Shown one piece after another: positions 25,300-33,687 of a DNA stretch of 40,612 bases (its first letter is position 1; the number at the start of each line of letters is the position of its first letter). The stretch comes from CAYHPY01 sp964358485 (GTDB lineage Bacteria; Elusimicrobiota; Elusimicrobia; UBA1565; UBA9628). The notes under the pieces are model-generated. The model saw nothing but the letters and a program-made list of their open reading frames with translations, made no database searches and had not been told where the DNA came from. Position numbers and translations under genes: made by a program. The stretch covers positions 1 to 40,612 of the forward strand of contig CAYHPY010000030.1 in the NCBI GenBank assembly GCA_964358485.1. The letters run 5' to 3'.

Positions 25300-26649
25300 A
25301 TGAGGATGGGTTTGCTCGGGGTTCTGCTGGCGGCCGCCCCGGCCTTCGCGGCGTTCGAGGACGCGGGTTGGAGCCCCCGGGCCATCGCGATGGGCTCCGC
25401 CTTCACGGCGGTTTCGGGGGACGCCTCGGCCGCCGCCTACAACCCGGCCGGGTTGGGCCAGCCCAAGGGGTACCAATACTCCTCGAATTATCTGCGTCAG
25501 CTCCACATCCCGGCCGGCGAGGTCGACCAGGATCAGATGAACATGGCTTTGATCGTGCCGATCCGCCAGGAACTCCTCAACGGGGGCTTCGGCCTCACCT
25601 GGCTCTATACCGACCAGGAAAAATTGTCCATCGACCGAAGCGTGGGAGTGGGCTACGGGACCCGGGGCTTCATGGAGTTCGACCGCGCGACCTTGGACAT
25701 CGGAGGTGGGCTGAAGATTCTTTCGCGCAACCTCCGGGGCGGCGGCGGGTCCACCAAGCCCGACTTGGATTTCGGGATGTTGCTGAGGTTCGGGGACCGT
25801 TACGCCGCGGGGCTATCGGTGCTCAACCTCAACGGCCCCCGCCTGGATACGGGCAGCGTCGGCGACCGCGTCCCGGCCACGCTGCGGGTCGGAATCGCCG
25901 AGACGGTCCGCAATTTCACCTGGGCATTGGATTTCTCCAAGCGGGAACCCTCGGGAGGGCATCGCGGGGCCGCCGTCGTGGCCGCCGGTCTGGAGTATTG
26001 GGCGGCGACCGCCCGGGCCGGAACCTTCGCGGCCCGCGCGGGTCTTGGGATGGGGGAGGCTCTTAAAACCTTCAACTACGGGGCGGGCTGGAGGATATTC
26101 GGGGGCCAGTTGGATTACGCGATGACCCTTCCTCTCTCGGGCACGCCCCGGCTGAGCCACGCGGTTTCCATGATGTTCCGTTTCGGCGAGGCCGATCCCG
26201 AGCGGGAGTATGAACGGCTCCTGAAGGACGAACTGCGCTACCGGCAAGGGCTGACGGATTCTTTGGAGGCCGCCGAGGTCCGTCAATGGAAGCTTTCCGA
26301 GGAGCTGGCCCGCCTGCGGGAACAGTTGGAGGCCCTCCAGGGGGAGCTGGAGGGGCGAAAGGCGTCCGAGTCCGAGGCCCGCGCCCGGCTCAAGGCCCTT
26401 CAGGACCGGCACAAGGCGGCCCAGGATTCCTACGAGAAGGTGAAGGAGGAGGCGCGTCGACTCAAGGAAAAGACCAAGGAGGAGCTGTACCGGGAGGATT
26501 GGGCCTCCTATCAGAGGATGAAGTCCCAGGGCGCGCCCGACGCGGCGTTGGCCGACCAGGTCAAGCGCATCCTCCGGCAGTACAAGGACACGGGGGTGGA
26601 TCTGGGCCCCGCCAACCAGGAACTGCTCCGGCTCCTGAGAAAGCCGTAA
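25300..26649 (+). CDS. PorV/PorQ-like outer-membrane barrel with a C-terminal coiled coil
   Basis: 449 residues. The signal peptide is MRMGLLGVLLAAAPAFA. The sequence then enters the PorV/PorQ (UPF0164-like) pattern: SPRAIAMGSAFTAVSGDASAAAYNPAGLG, followed by alternating beta strands to about residue 295, ending in SHAVSMMFRFGE as a closing strand. Unlike normal family members it continues with about 150 residues of charged coiled coil (about 300-400, EELARLREQLEALQGELEG) and a helical tail. The barrel probably sits in the outer membrane with the coiled coil in the periplasm. The partner may be the next gene's product, which also has a long coiled coil. Function is unknown; classical PorV is a shuttle/anchor component for type 9 secretion cargo. 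Confidence 0.75.
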   Translation: MRMGLLGVLLAAAPAFAAFEDAGWSPRAIAMGSAFTAVSGDASAAAYNPAGLGQPKGYQYSSNYLRQLHIPAGEVDQDQMNMALIVPIRQELLNGGFGLTWLYTDQEKLSIDRSVGVGYGTRGFMEFDRATLDIGGGLKILSRNLRGGGGSTKPDLDFGMLLRFGDRYAAGLSVLNLNGPRLDTGSVGDRVPATLRVGIAETVRNFTWALDFSKREPSGGHRGAAVVAAGLEYWAATARAGTFAARAGLGMGEALKTFNYGAGWRIFGGQLDYAMTLPLSGTPRLSHAVSMMFRFGEADPEREYERLLKDELRYRQGLTDSLEAAEVRQWKLSEELARLREQLEALQGELEGRKASESEARARLKALQDRHKAAQDSYEKVKEEARRLKEKTKEELYREDWASYQRMKSQGAPDAALADQVKRILRQYKDTGVDLGPANQELLRLLRKP

Positions 26650-26660
26650 CATTTCGGTCA

Positions 26661-26688
26661 TTGATTCCGGCGGCCCGCCTGTTACACT
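26661..26688 (+). promoter_or_regulatory. Sigma70-type promoter with TACACTCAA
   Basis: TTGATT (26661-26666), a 16-base spacer, TACACT (26683-26688). The 11-mer GTTACACTCAA recurs at the pilin promoter (33091). Expected start about 26695, three bases before ATG 26698; no Shine-Dalgarno. Confidence 0.6.
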
Positions 26689-26697
26689 CAATGCGCG

Positions 26698-28437
26698 ATG
26701 AACCCCGGGGATATCGACAAGGAGTTGGACCGTCTTTGGGCCAAGGTGAGCACCGCCCGCGCGTCCTCCGATGATCTTCCCGCGCCCGCCTTCCCGGCCG
26801 GCGGGACCGCCTTCGACATCTCTTTGGACGCCGCCGCTCTCCTTAAGAAGCAGCACCGCCAACAAGCCGAAAGCTGGGCCCAGCTTCTGGAGGCCAAGGA
26901 GCGGGCTCTGCGCCTGACCTTGGAGCGGCAGGCGGTTTTGGAAGCGGAGGCGCAATCCCTGCGGCAGCGCCTGAAGGCCGGGGAATCCCTGGTTTTCGGG
27001 GAAGTCCTCGAGGCGCGGACCAAGCTGGAGGCCGGGGTCAAATCCATCTCCGACGAGCGTCAGCGCTTCGACGAGGAGCGGCGCTCCCTGCAGGCCCTAC
27101 TTGAAGGAACCCGGGACCGCCTCGCGGCGGAAGCCAAGCGGGCGGATGAGCTTCAGCGGCAATGGGAGAAGCGCGAGCGCCAACATTTGGAGGAGCTGAG
27201 GTCCTTTCAGGAGCAGTGTTCGGTTCTCCAGGAAGGTTCGGTCCGGTCCGAGGAGCAGGCCCGGAGCGTTTCCGGCGGCCTTAAGGAAGCCAAGAACGCC
27301 CTGGAAAAAACCCTTTCCGAGCTTTTGGCCGAACGCCAGGCCCGCCAGGAGTCGGAGCGGGAACGGGCCGAGGCCCTCGGCAAGGTGGACGAGATTCAGA
27401 AGCATTTCAACGAGCTGTCCAAGCTTTGGGAAGAAGAGCGGACGCAGTGGCGGGAGCTTTGGGACCGGGAGCGCTCCACCTGGGAGACCCAGCGCAAGGA
27501 GTTCTCGTCTTGGGAGGAAAGCCTGCGCAAGGAGCGCGAGGCGTTCCACTCCGAGCTTCAGGAAAAAGAGCGCTCGCAGGTGGAGTTCGTCGCCAAGATC
27601 AACGAGTCCCTCCGGCAGTCCACCGAGACCTCGACCCGCTTGGCCTCGGCGATGAAGTTGTTGCGGGGCCTGGCCGGTCCGGCCCACACCGCGGAGGGAG
27701 GTGCTTCCTTTAATTGGCGCCGCGCCGCGGCCGGGGCCTTGGCCGCGGCGTTGTTGGCGGGGGGAGGCTGGGGGCTGTGGTCCTACGCGCGGCGGCCCCA
27801 CTTCAAGCTCGCGGTCTCGCAATCGGTGGCCCTCGAAAATCCGACCTCTCTGGCCCACGACGGGGAGCGTCTTTGGGTTTCCGAGTGGGACGGGGCCCTG
27901 CGCTCCTTCGACCCGAAGGATTTCTCCGCTTTCGACCCGGTCCGGGCCAAGGTCTCCGAGCCCTACCGCCCGGTGGCCTTGGCCGCCGGGGCCGACTATC
28001 TCTGGGCCCTGGATTCCGCCCAGGCGCGGGTGGTGGGACATCGGGCGGGCCGGCCCGCGGAAATCCTAAAGACGCGGCCCGCGCCCGGCCCGGCCCCGTC
28101 CGCCGCGGCCACCGACGGCGACTTTCTCTGGATCTACGACGCCGCCAACGCCGCCTTGTACCGCCAGGACGCCGAAGGCAAGTCCTCCCGCTCCATGACC
28201 CTGCCCGATTTCATTCCGTCGGCGATGGCCTGGGTGGACGGGGCCTTGTGGGCGTTCGACCCCCGCTCCCGGGAGTTGGCGATCCTCGATCCCTCCGCCG
28301 AGCGGGTCGCGGTCCGCGGCCGGTTCCGTTTCGACTCCCCGGTGCTTGGAATCTCCGGCGGAAAAGGCGCGCTTTGGATTCTGGCCGGCCCCGACGAAGG
28401 AAGGCCGGGCTTCGCGCTTCAGAAATTCGAGTACTAA
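26698..28437 (+). CDS. Coiled-coil / transmembrane / beta-propeller-like protein
   Basis: 579 residues; family not recognised. It has no signal peptide. Residues about 45-325 are an almost uninterrupted charged coiled coil (for example LLEAKERALRLTLERQAVLE). One transmembrane helix follows (about 340-365, AAAGALAAALLAGGGWGLWSYA). Residues about 370-579 contain repeated short beta blades with a recurring L/A-W pattern: GERLWVSEWDG, ADYLWALDSA, GDFLWIYDAA, DGALWAFDPR, KGALWILAGP. Five such repeats suggest a beta-propeller. The long coil would be cytoplasmic and the propeller periplasmic. The spacing and its own promoter suggest it is transcribed separately from the PorV-like gene. It could act as a sensor or scaffold across the inner membrane; this is inference. 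Confidence 0.75.
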   Translation: MNPGDIDKELDRLWAKVSTARASSDDLPAPAFPAGGTAFDISLDAAALLKKQHRQQAESWAQLLEAKERALRLTLERQAVLEAEAQSLRQRLKAGESLVFGEVLEARTKLEAGVKSISDERQRFDEERRSLQALLEGTRDRLAAEAKRADELQRQWEKRERQHLEELRSFQEQCSVLQEGSVRSEEQARSVSGGLKEAKNALEKTLSELLAERQARQESERERAEALGKVDEIQKHFNELSKLWEEERTQWRELWDRERSTWETQRKEFSSWEESLRKEREAFHSELQEKERSQVEFVAKINESLRQSTETSTRLASAMKLLRGLAGPAHTAEGGASFNWRRAAAGALAAALLAGGGWGLWSYARRPHFKLAVSQSVALENPTSLAHDGERLWVSEWDGALRSFDPKDFSAFDPVRAKVSEPYRPVALAAGADYLWALDSAQARVVGHRAGRPAEILKTRPAPGPAPSAAATDGDFLWIYDAANAALYRQDAEGKSSRSMTLPDFIPSAMAWVDGALWAFDPRSRELAILDPSAERVAVRGRFRFDSPVLGISGGKGALWILAGPDEGRPGFALQKFEY

Positions 28438-28521
28438 CAATCTTTTAATTTTCGGTTAACAAATAGGCAACAGTAAAAAGCTAAGTTAGTGCGGTCGGCG
28501 GCGCCAAAGGGAATGCTAACG

Positions 28522-31500
28522 ATGAAAAGACAACGGTGCGCGGAGCGGGGAGTCCTGGGGAGCGGGATCCTCAAGGCCTTCGTCCTCTTGGTCCTGGCCG
28601 TCCCCGCCGGAGCGGTTTCGCTTTCCGTGGACCGCGCCTACGTGAGCTACAAGGGGGATTGTTCCTTTACCGCGACGATCCCTCCCCAGTTCATCTGCCC
28701 CAGGAGCGGTTTGGCGGCGCCGCCGGCCGACTACACCGGCGGCGACCGGGCGTGTCCCAACCCCAATTGCGGCAACATTTCCAACGAGGCCCACATCGAG
28801 TTCGAGTCCGATTACCTCAGCGTCTTCCAGAACGCGTCCCCCTTTTGCGCGACGCCGACCAACGCGATCCCCAATACCGGGACGATCGCGAAGAATTACT
28901 GCAACGACGCCGTTTTCCTCTGTTCGGCCATCGGCTACCGCAACGAGCTGACCACCAGCCTCAACCTCGACGAGATGAAGTTCGAGGTTTTTAAATTCCA
29001 GGACGGGGCCAACGCGCTCGACGCCGGTTCCACGCCTCCTATCCGGACCTTTTTCGTGGACAACCCGGGCACGATCCCGGCGCTCAACACCGGAAACAAC
29101 GTCGCCGGCGTCGGCAAGCTGACTCCGACCTGCGTGCTGTTCGATGGGGCGAGCAACATCCAGGGAGACTGGGGCAAGACCAACGGCCAATACGGCTTCC
29201 GCATCACCGTTCGCACCCAGGTTCAGGGACAATCGGGGAACATCCAGATCACCGCCGAACGCGCCTATCCCTCGGGCGCCACCCAGGACGCGACCTCGGG
29301 CGGCAATTGTCCCGCCACCGGTTGCTTCGTCTCGCAGAAGCCGATCACGGTGGACGTCACCAATATCCATGTCTTGACCGCCTCGGCCACCATCGTGGGC
29401 AACATCACCGGGGTCACGGCCCAACCTTATAATCTGAGCTACCGGCTGTCCAAGGACGCGACGATGTACATCAACATCCACAACTCGGTGACCAGCGCCG
29501 CCGGGAGCTTCCCGGTCGTGCGCAAAGTGGTTCCGGGCCTGCCCCGGAGCGGGGAGGGCGTGCCCAAGGGAACCCTCCTCAACGGGGACTCGTGGAACGG
29601 CCGGTTCGACAACGGGGACTTCGGCCCTCCGGGCGTCTATCTGGCGTCTTTCCAGGCGTTTTCAGACGACCAATACGGGCGGGACCTCTCCTTTCCGGTG
29701 ACCCGGCAGATCGGGCTCGACGTGGTCCATGTCACCGATCTCCGCGTTCTGCCTCTTCAGGCCGGATCCACTTCCCTGGCCGTCCTGACCTACGAATTAA
29801 CCGAGCCGGCGACGGTTTACGTGGACATTTATGCACCCAACACCCAGTTCTGCCGGGCCGACGGCTTGGGCCTGAACTCCGTCAACGCCGAGGCCATGGA
29901 CCAGCCCAACGAAGACCTTCCCTTGAAGGTCTTTGGCGCCCGGCTGAGCGGCGCCTGCACCAATACCGACGTGATCAATCCCGTACGCTCCATCAAGGAG
30001 GTCAAGGAGTCGCGCAAAGCGGTGGTCTCGTTCTGGGACGGGCGCGACAAGAACGGGAACGTCCTGCCGGACGGGGACTATGTTTTCGTCATCTACGCCG
30101 CCCTAGCCTCCCAGAACGGCTTCAAATTCTGCCGCAACGGCGCCAACGCCGCCTGCGCCAGCGCGGCGACGGAAGGCGAGACCCGCATTTGGTCCTCCCA
30201 GGCCAAAACCGGGTTCCTGCCGATCATCCGGGGGTTCGTGGGCCTTTTTCAGATCACGCCGGCTTCCTCGATCGCCGGCTCCAGTCCGACCGTGGCGGCC
30301 TTGAATCCCTTTTTCTTCCGTTATCAGATGTCCCGCGACGCGGTCGTCAATCTCCGGGTCTTCGATAGAACTGGCACGAAGTTGGTCAAGACGATCGTTG
30401 CCGATGAACTTCGCCCGGGCACATTCTCCAACCAGGACACCTGGTCCGACGCCGCCGACAACACCGGCCAGATCGTCTCCTCCGGGACCTACCTGATCCA
30501 ATTGACCGCCGCCGACCCGCTGTTTCCCGCGAAGGTGTCCACGACGACCGCGTTGTTCCCGGTCAACCTCTACCGGATCACCGATCTTCTGACGACCCCC
30601 CTGTTGAGCGGGGCCTCGGACACCGTCGTCCTGAACTACCAGCTGACCCAGACCATGCGCTCGGCCTGGAACATCTATCCCCCGGGAACCGTCATCACCA
30701 ATTCGACCGGGACCTGGCCCCCGTGCAACGCCATCGACCCGACCAACTGCGCGCAGACCGTGGGGCCGACCGGGCAGATCGTCAATCCGGTCATCACCTT
30801 CAAGGGGCTTCGCACCGGGCGCCAAAAATACACCGAGATCTGGGACGGCCGGGACTCCAACGGCCTGTTCGTTCCGGACGGCTCCTATGTCTACACCTTG
30901 ACCGCCGAATCCACCGCCTCTCCCAAGTACTACGCCACCGACAAGATCATGGGAAACATCACCGTGGCCCGGGGGGCGATCCTCTTCACCAGCTTCTCGG
31001 TCAAGCCGGAGGTCCCGGCCCTCTTCAACTCCTCGAGCACGATCACGCTCCACCCTTTTTCGATCGAATACGCCTTGACCCGGCAATCGTCGGTGACGAT
31101 CCAAATCCTCACCGCCCAGGTGCCCGCGACCCTGGTCCGCACCGTCGTCGCCGGGGGGATCCGCGAGGCCGGCATCCTCAACTCCGACGTCTGGGACGGA
31201 CGGGACAACAGCGGCAATTTCCCGCGCTCGGGCTTCTACAACGTCCGGGTCGTGGCCGAGGACTTGGCCTCCGTGCTTTCCTCCGGGTCGACGTCCCAAC
31301 TGACCGTCACCTTCGAACCCCTGCGGATCTATGACCTGGCCATCTCCCCTTTGCGGGGGGACAACGCGGTCTCCGTGATTTCGTACCAGATCTCCGAGCC
31401 CATGAAAATTTCCCTGAAAGTCTACAAGCCCGGAACGATCTTCGACGTCTCCGGAAACCCGTCGCCGCCCGAGTCGGTCTCCCTGGTCAAAAGGATCGTC

Positions 31501-32028
31501 GGCAACCGCCCGGCCCGGACTCCGATTGAGGAAACTTGGGATGGGACCGACCTGCGCCAGAGCATCGTGGTCGACGGAAACTATAAATTCAAGCTGGTCG
31601 GCTCCACGGATCCGGCCGCGATCGACTCCCTGACGGGGAACGTGCTCAACTCCGCGGCCCTTTCCCTGGACCGTCCCATCGATGAGATCCCGGTGGTCCG
31701 CAACGGATCCTTCGACATCATCGGCGCCTTCGAGAACAACACCTTCCTATACCCCAACCCCGCGAAAGGCAATTCCGCGCGCTTCACCATTTTCTCTCCG
31801 ATCCAGGGAAAGGTGCGGATGAAGCTTTACAACATCGCCGGAGAGGTGGTGTTGGACAAGGATTTCGGCGAAAAGGACATCGGCTCCTACGTCAATTTCG
31901 ACTGGAACAAGGTCAATGACGCGGGGCGGCCGATTGGGCGGGGCCTGTACTGGGCCGTGATCCGGATCGAGGAGACCTTGGGGGGGCGCAATAACCTCCA
32001 GACGGTCAAGAAGGTTCTAGTTCCGTGA
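28522..32028 (+). CDS. Giant secreted FlgD-Ig repeat surface protein
   Basis: 1168 residues. Signal peptide at about 10-32 (ILKAFVLLVLAVPAGAVS). A cysteine-rich N-terminal region (about 35-300, with pairs such as CPNPNC) precedes repeated FlgD-type Ig-like modules. Each carries a W-D-G-R-D-x-x-G turn and a GxY strand; copies lie near residues 357, 504, 640, 774, 891 and 1006 (WDGRDKNGNVLPDGDYVF, WDGRDSNGLFVPDGSYVY). The C-terminus (about 1077-1168) begins YPNP and ends with GRGLYWAVIRI and KKVLVP, closely like type 9 secretion sorting domains and FlgD-Ig C-terminal domains. ATG 28522 places the signal peptide correctly and has a weak GGGA upstream; GTG 28489 is open in frame. An A/T-rich 84-base leader precedes it. 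The stop overlaps a PorV-family gene, the likely export or anchoring partner. Confidence 0.85.
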   Translation: MKRQRCAERGVLGSGILKAFVLLVLAVPAGAVSLSVDRAYVSYKGDCSFTATIPPQFICPRSGLAAPPADYTGGDRACPNPNCGNISNEAHIEFESDYLSVFQNASPFCATPTNAIPNTGTIAKNYCNDAVFLCSAIGYRNELTTSLNLDEMKFEVFKFQDGANALDAGSTPPIRTFFVDNPGTIPALNTGNNVAGVGKLTPTCVLFDGASNIQGDWGKTNGQYGFRITVRTQVQGQSGNIQITAERAYPSGATQDATSGGNCPATGCFVSQKPITVDVTNIHVLTASATIVGNITGVTAQPYNLSYRLSKDATMYINIHNSVTSAAGSFPVVRKVVPGLPRSGEGVPKGTLLNGDSWNGRFDNGDFGPPGVYLASFQAFSDDQYGRDLSFPVTRQIGLDVVHVTDLRVLPLQAGSTSLAVLTYELTEPATVYVDIYAPNTQFCRADGLGLNSVNAEAMDQPNEDLPLKVFGARLSGACTNTDVINPVRSIKEVKESRKAVVSFWDGRDKNGNVLPDGDYVFVIYAALASQNGFKFCRNGANAACASAATEGETRIWSSQAKTGFLPIIRGFVGLFQITPASSIAGSSPTVAALNPFFFRYQMSRDAVVNLRVFDRTGTKLVKTIVADELRPGTFSNQDTWSDAADNTGQIVSSGTYLIQLTAADPLFPAKVSTTTALFPVNLYRITDLLTTPLLSGASDTVVLNYQLTQTMRSAWNIYPPGTVITNSTGTWPPCNAIDPTNCAQTVGPTGQIVNPVITFKGLRTGRQKYTEIWDGRDSNGLFVPDGSYVYTLTAESTASPKYYATDKIMGNITVARGAILFTSFSVKPEVPALFNSSSTITLHPFSIEYALTRQSSVTIQILTAQVPATLVRTVVAGGIREAGILNSDVWDGRDNSGNFPRSGFYNVRVVAEDLASVLSSGSTSQLTVTFEPLRIYDLAISPLRGDNAVSVISYQISEPMKISLKVYKPGTIFDVSGNPSPPESVSLVKRIVGNRPARTPIEETWDGTDLRQSIVVDGNYKFKLVGSTDPAAIDSLTGNVLNSAALSLDRPIDEIPVVRNGSFDIIGAFENNTFLYPNPAKGNSARFTIFSPIQGKVRMKLYNIAGEVVLDKDFGEKDIGSYVNFDWNKVNDAGRPIGRGLYWAVIRIEETLGGRNNLQTVKKVLVP

Positions 32029-33047
32029 GGAACAATCATTCCGTTCCCGGATTTTCCGTTCACGTTGCCGTCCTTGGCCTGGCGGCCCTGATTACGGCGA
32101 GCAATCTCCTGGTGCCGCCTTCCGCCGGCGCGGTCAACACGCTGGCGGGCACGTCAGGCGCCGCGTTCATGAAGTTGGGCCAAGGTTCGGCCCGGGCCAT
32201 GGGGATGGGCCGGGCGTTCGTCGCCCTGGCCGAGGGCTCGGACTCGATGATGTGGAATCCGGCGGGCCTGGCGGTGACCCAGCAGAAGGAGGCAGTTTAT
32301 TCCTACCTGACTTTCGTCCAGCAGGTCACCTCTCCTCTTTATCTGGCCTACGCCCACCCCATGGGGCGGACGGTCTGGGGGGCCAACGTCGCCTACATCA
32401 GCGTGGATGGGTTCGACGCCCGCGACGACATCGGAGCGCCCCTGGACAACGACAACCTCCTGGTCCGCAATGGTTTCGCCTCGATCGGGATGGCGCGCTC
32501 CTTCTGGTATGAAAAGCTTTTCCTGGGCGGCGCCATGCGCGTCATCCACGAGGACATCGCCGGAAACATCTACGACACCGCGGTCGGGGACATCGGGGCC
32601 CAGCTCAAGCCCAACTCCATGGTTTCGCTGGGCTTGGCCGTGCAGAATTTCGGAGCCAGCAAGGCCAACGTGGCGCAGATCGTCCGGGGCGGGGCGGCGG
32701 TCCGAGCCGCGGAGTTTTTGACCGTGGCCATGGAAGTGGCCAAAGCCTCCGACGATCGGGCTCGGCTCGGGCTGGGGATGGAATTCCTCCTTCCCGAGGA
32801 GTATTTGGACGTCGGGCAGGTGACCTTCCGGGTCGGTTATTACAACACCGACAACATGGGGCGCGCCACCGAGGACCAGGCCGCCTGGATCGAGACCTTC
32901 CGCTTGGACCGGTCCAATGGGCTCACTTTCGGGTTCGGGCTTTTCACTTCAAGGGCCTTCGGCTACGGCCTGGGCTTGGATTACGCGCTGGTTCCGTCCG
33001 GTTCCTTGGGCACCGTCAATCAATTCTCGGTTAAGCTGAAATTTTAA
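32025..33047 (+). CDS. PorV/PorQ-family outer-membrane protein
   Basis: 340 residues. N-terminal signal peptide (about 10-36, ending SAGA-VN). The hallmark follows: GTSGAAFMKLGQGSARAMGMGRAFVALAEG, then SMMWNPAGLA, and after that a series of amphipathic strands ending in a C-terminal strand (NQFSVKLKF) typical of outer-membrane beta-barrels. In Bacteroidetes PorV binds type 9 cargo C-terminal domains and carries them to attachment; in other phyla PorV-like proteins occur without that system. Here it is translationally coupled (GTGA) to the FlgD-Ig protein with a sorting-like end, so a dedicated pair is likely. No other type 9 components are visible in the window. Confidence 0.88.
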   Translation: MRNNHSVPGFSVHVAVLGLAALITASNLLVPPSAGAVNTLAGTSGAAFMKLGQGSARAMGMGRAFVALAEGSDSMMWNPAGLAVTQQKEAVYSYLTFVQQVTSPLYLAYAHPMGRTVWGANVAYISVDGFDARDDIGAPLDNDNLLVRNGFASIGMARSFWYEKLFLGGAMRVIHEDIAGNIYDTAVGDIGAQLKPNSMVSLGLAVQNFGASKANVAQIVRGGAAVRAAEFLTVAMEVAKASDDRARLGLGMEFLLPEEYLDVGQVTFRVGYYNTDNMGRATEDQAAWIETFRLDRSNGLTFGFGLFTSRAFGYGLGLDYALVPSGSLGTVNQFSVKLKF

Positions 33048-33069
33048 CACTTTCTTAATGTTGCGCGTC

Positions 33070-33098
33070 TTGACAAGGGGAGGGTCGGGTGTTACACT
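33070..33098 (+). promoter_or_regulatory. Strong sigma70-type promoter of the Tad locus
   Basis: TTGACA (33070-33075), a 17-base spacer, TACACT (33093-33098): perfect -35 and a good -10. The expected start is about 33105. AGGAGG at 33107-33112 lies 10 bases before ATG 33123, so unlike the others this transcript has a proper ribosome-binding site. The -10 shares GTTACACTCAA with the promoter at 26681. Confidence 0.75.
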
Positions 33099-33122
33099 CA
33101 AGAAAGAGGAGGAGCCAAGACG

Positions 33123-33302
33123 ATGCGGCGGTTCGATGGCTGGTGGCGCAGGGTCGGAACGCGGGGGCAGGCGACCGTCGAGTACCTGCTCACGACGATG
33201 GTCCTGGTCACTGTTTTCGCCGCGATGTACGGCTGGCTCCACGGGCAGCTGAGGAGGCTGTTCGTGATCGCGGGAACGAAGATCCTCAGAGCGTACTACT
33301 GA
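33123..33302 (+). CDS. Flp-type pilin-like small protein
   Basis: 59 residues. A basic leader (MRRFDGWWRRVGTRG) is followed by the Flp prepilin signature G-QATVEYLL, with Glu at +5 and Tyr at +6 after the glycine where the prepilin peptidase cuts, then a hydrophobic helix (MVLVTVFAAMYGWL). The mature tail is short and strongly basic with an aromatic end (LRRLF, RAYY). This differs from the following pilin, so it may be a minor pilin, an initiator or an anchor. It is first in the Tad locus, directly behind the strongest promoter and an AGGAGG site. It is not a decayed copy: the frame is intact and well preceded. Confidence 0.8.
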   Translation: MRRFDGWWRRVGTRGQATVEYLLTTMVLVTVFAAMYGWLHGQLRRLFVIAGTKILRAYY

Positions 33303-33369
33303 GGCGGAACGAAGCAAGGATTTGACGACGCCCCCCGGTTCGTCCGGGAAGACGGGACAAGGAGAAAGT

Positions 33370-33567
33370 ATGCGAAAGAAAATCATGGCGACGAGCGCGT
33401 GGCTGCGGAGTCAGAAGGGTCAGAACACCGTCGAATACCTGCTGATGCTCACGGTCGTCGTGGGCGTTGTCCTGGTGGCCGGCGCGGCCCTCAAGAAGTA
33501 CATGCCGACGCTCTTCCAGCAGATCCAGGACATGATCAGCAAGGCCGCCGGCGACATGGGCAAGTAG
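33370..33567 (+). CDS. Flp/Tad major pilin
   Basis: 65 residues. The leader (about 17 residues, MRKKIMATSAWLRSQKG) ends at the cleavage glycine. The mature pilin begins QNTVEYLLML, with Glu +5 and Tyr +6, then a hydrophobic helix (VVVGVVLVAGAAL) and an amphipathic tail (YMPTLFQQIQDMISKAAGDM). This is the standard Flp layout. ATG 33370 is chosen because AAGGAGA lies just upstream and the leader then has normal length; the frame is open to 33322 without a ribosome site. It is followed by two stem-loops in a 120-base gap. Prepilin peptidase (TadV) is not in the window. Confidence 0.9.
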   Translation: MRKKIMATSAWLRSQKGQNTVEYLLMLTVVVGVVLVAGAALKKYMPTLFQQIQDMISKAAGDMGK

Positions 33568-33593
33568 CCCGAAGGCCCGAAAAATTCAAAGTC

Positions 33594-33637
33594 CCCCGGG
33601 CCGCGAGGCCCGGGGAGGGCAGGCCCCGGAAACGGGG
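33594..33637 (+). promoter_or_regulatory. Tandem stem-loops downstream of the pilin gene
   Basis: Stem one: 9 perfect bp (33594-33602 with 33607-33615), loop GCGA. Stem two: 5 bp (33624-33628 with 33633-33637), loop GAAA, a GNRA tetraloop. Neither is followed by a T-run, so read-through into TadE-like is expected. They could stabilise the 3' end of a short pilin mRNA and raise pilin over the machinery. Confidence 0.45.
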
Positions 33638-33687
33638 AGACGGGTGGGGTGCGTCCGGGCAAGGCGAAAAAGGAGGTTTAAAGCGAG

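Noticed and set aside
33322..33350. TTGACG between the two pilin genes as a promoter
   Set aside because: No -10 at suitable distance; the following bases are C/G-rich.
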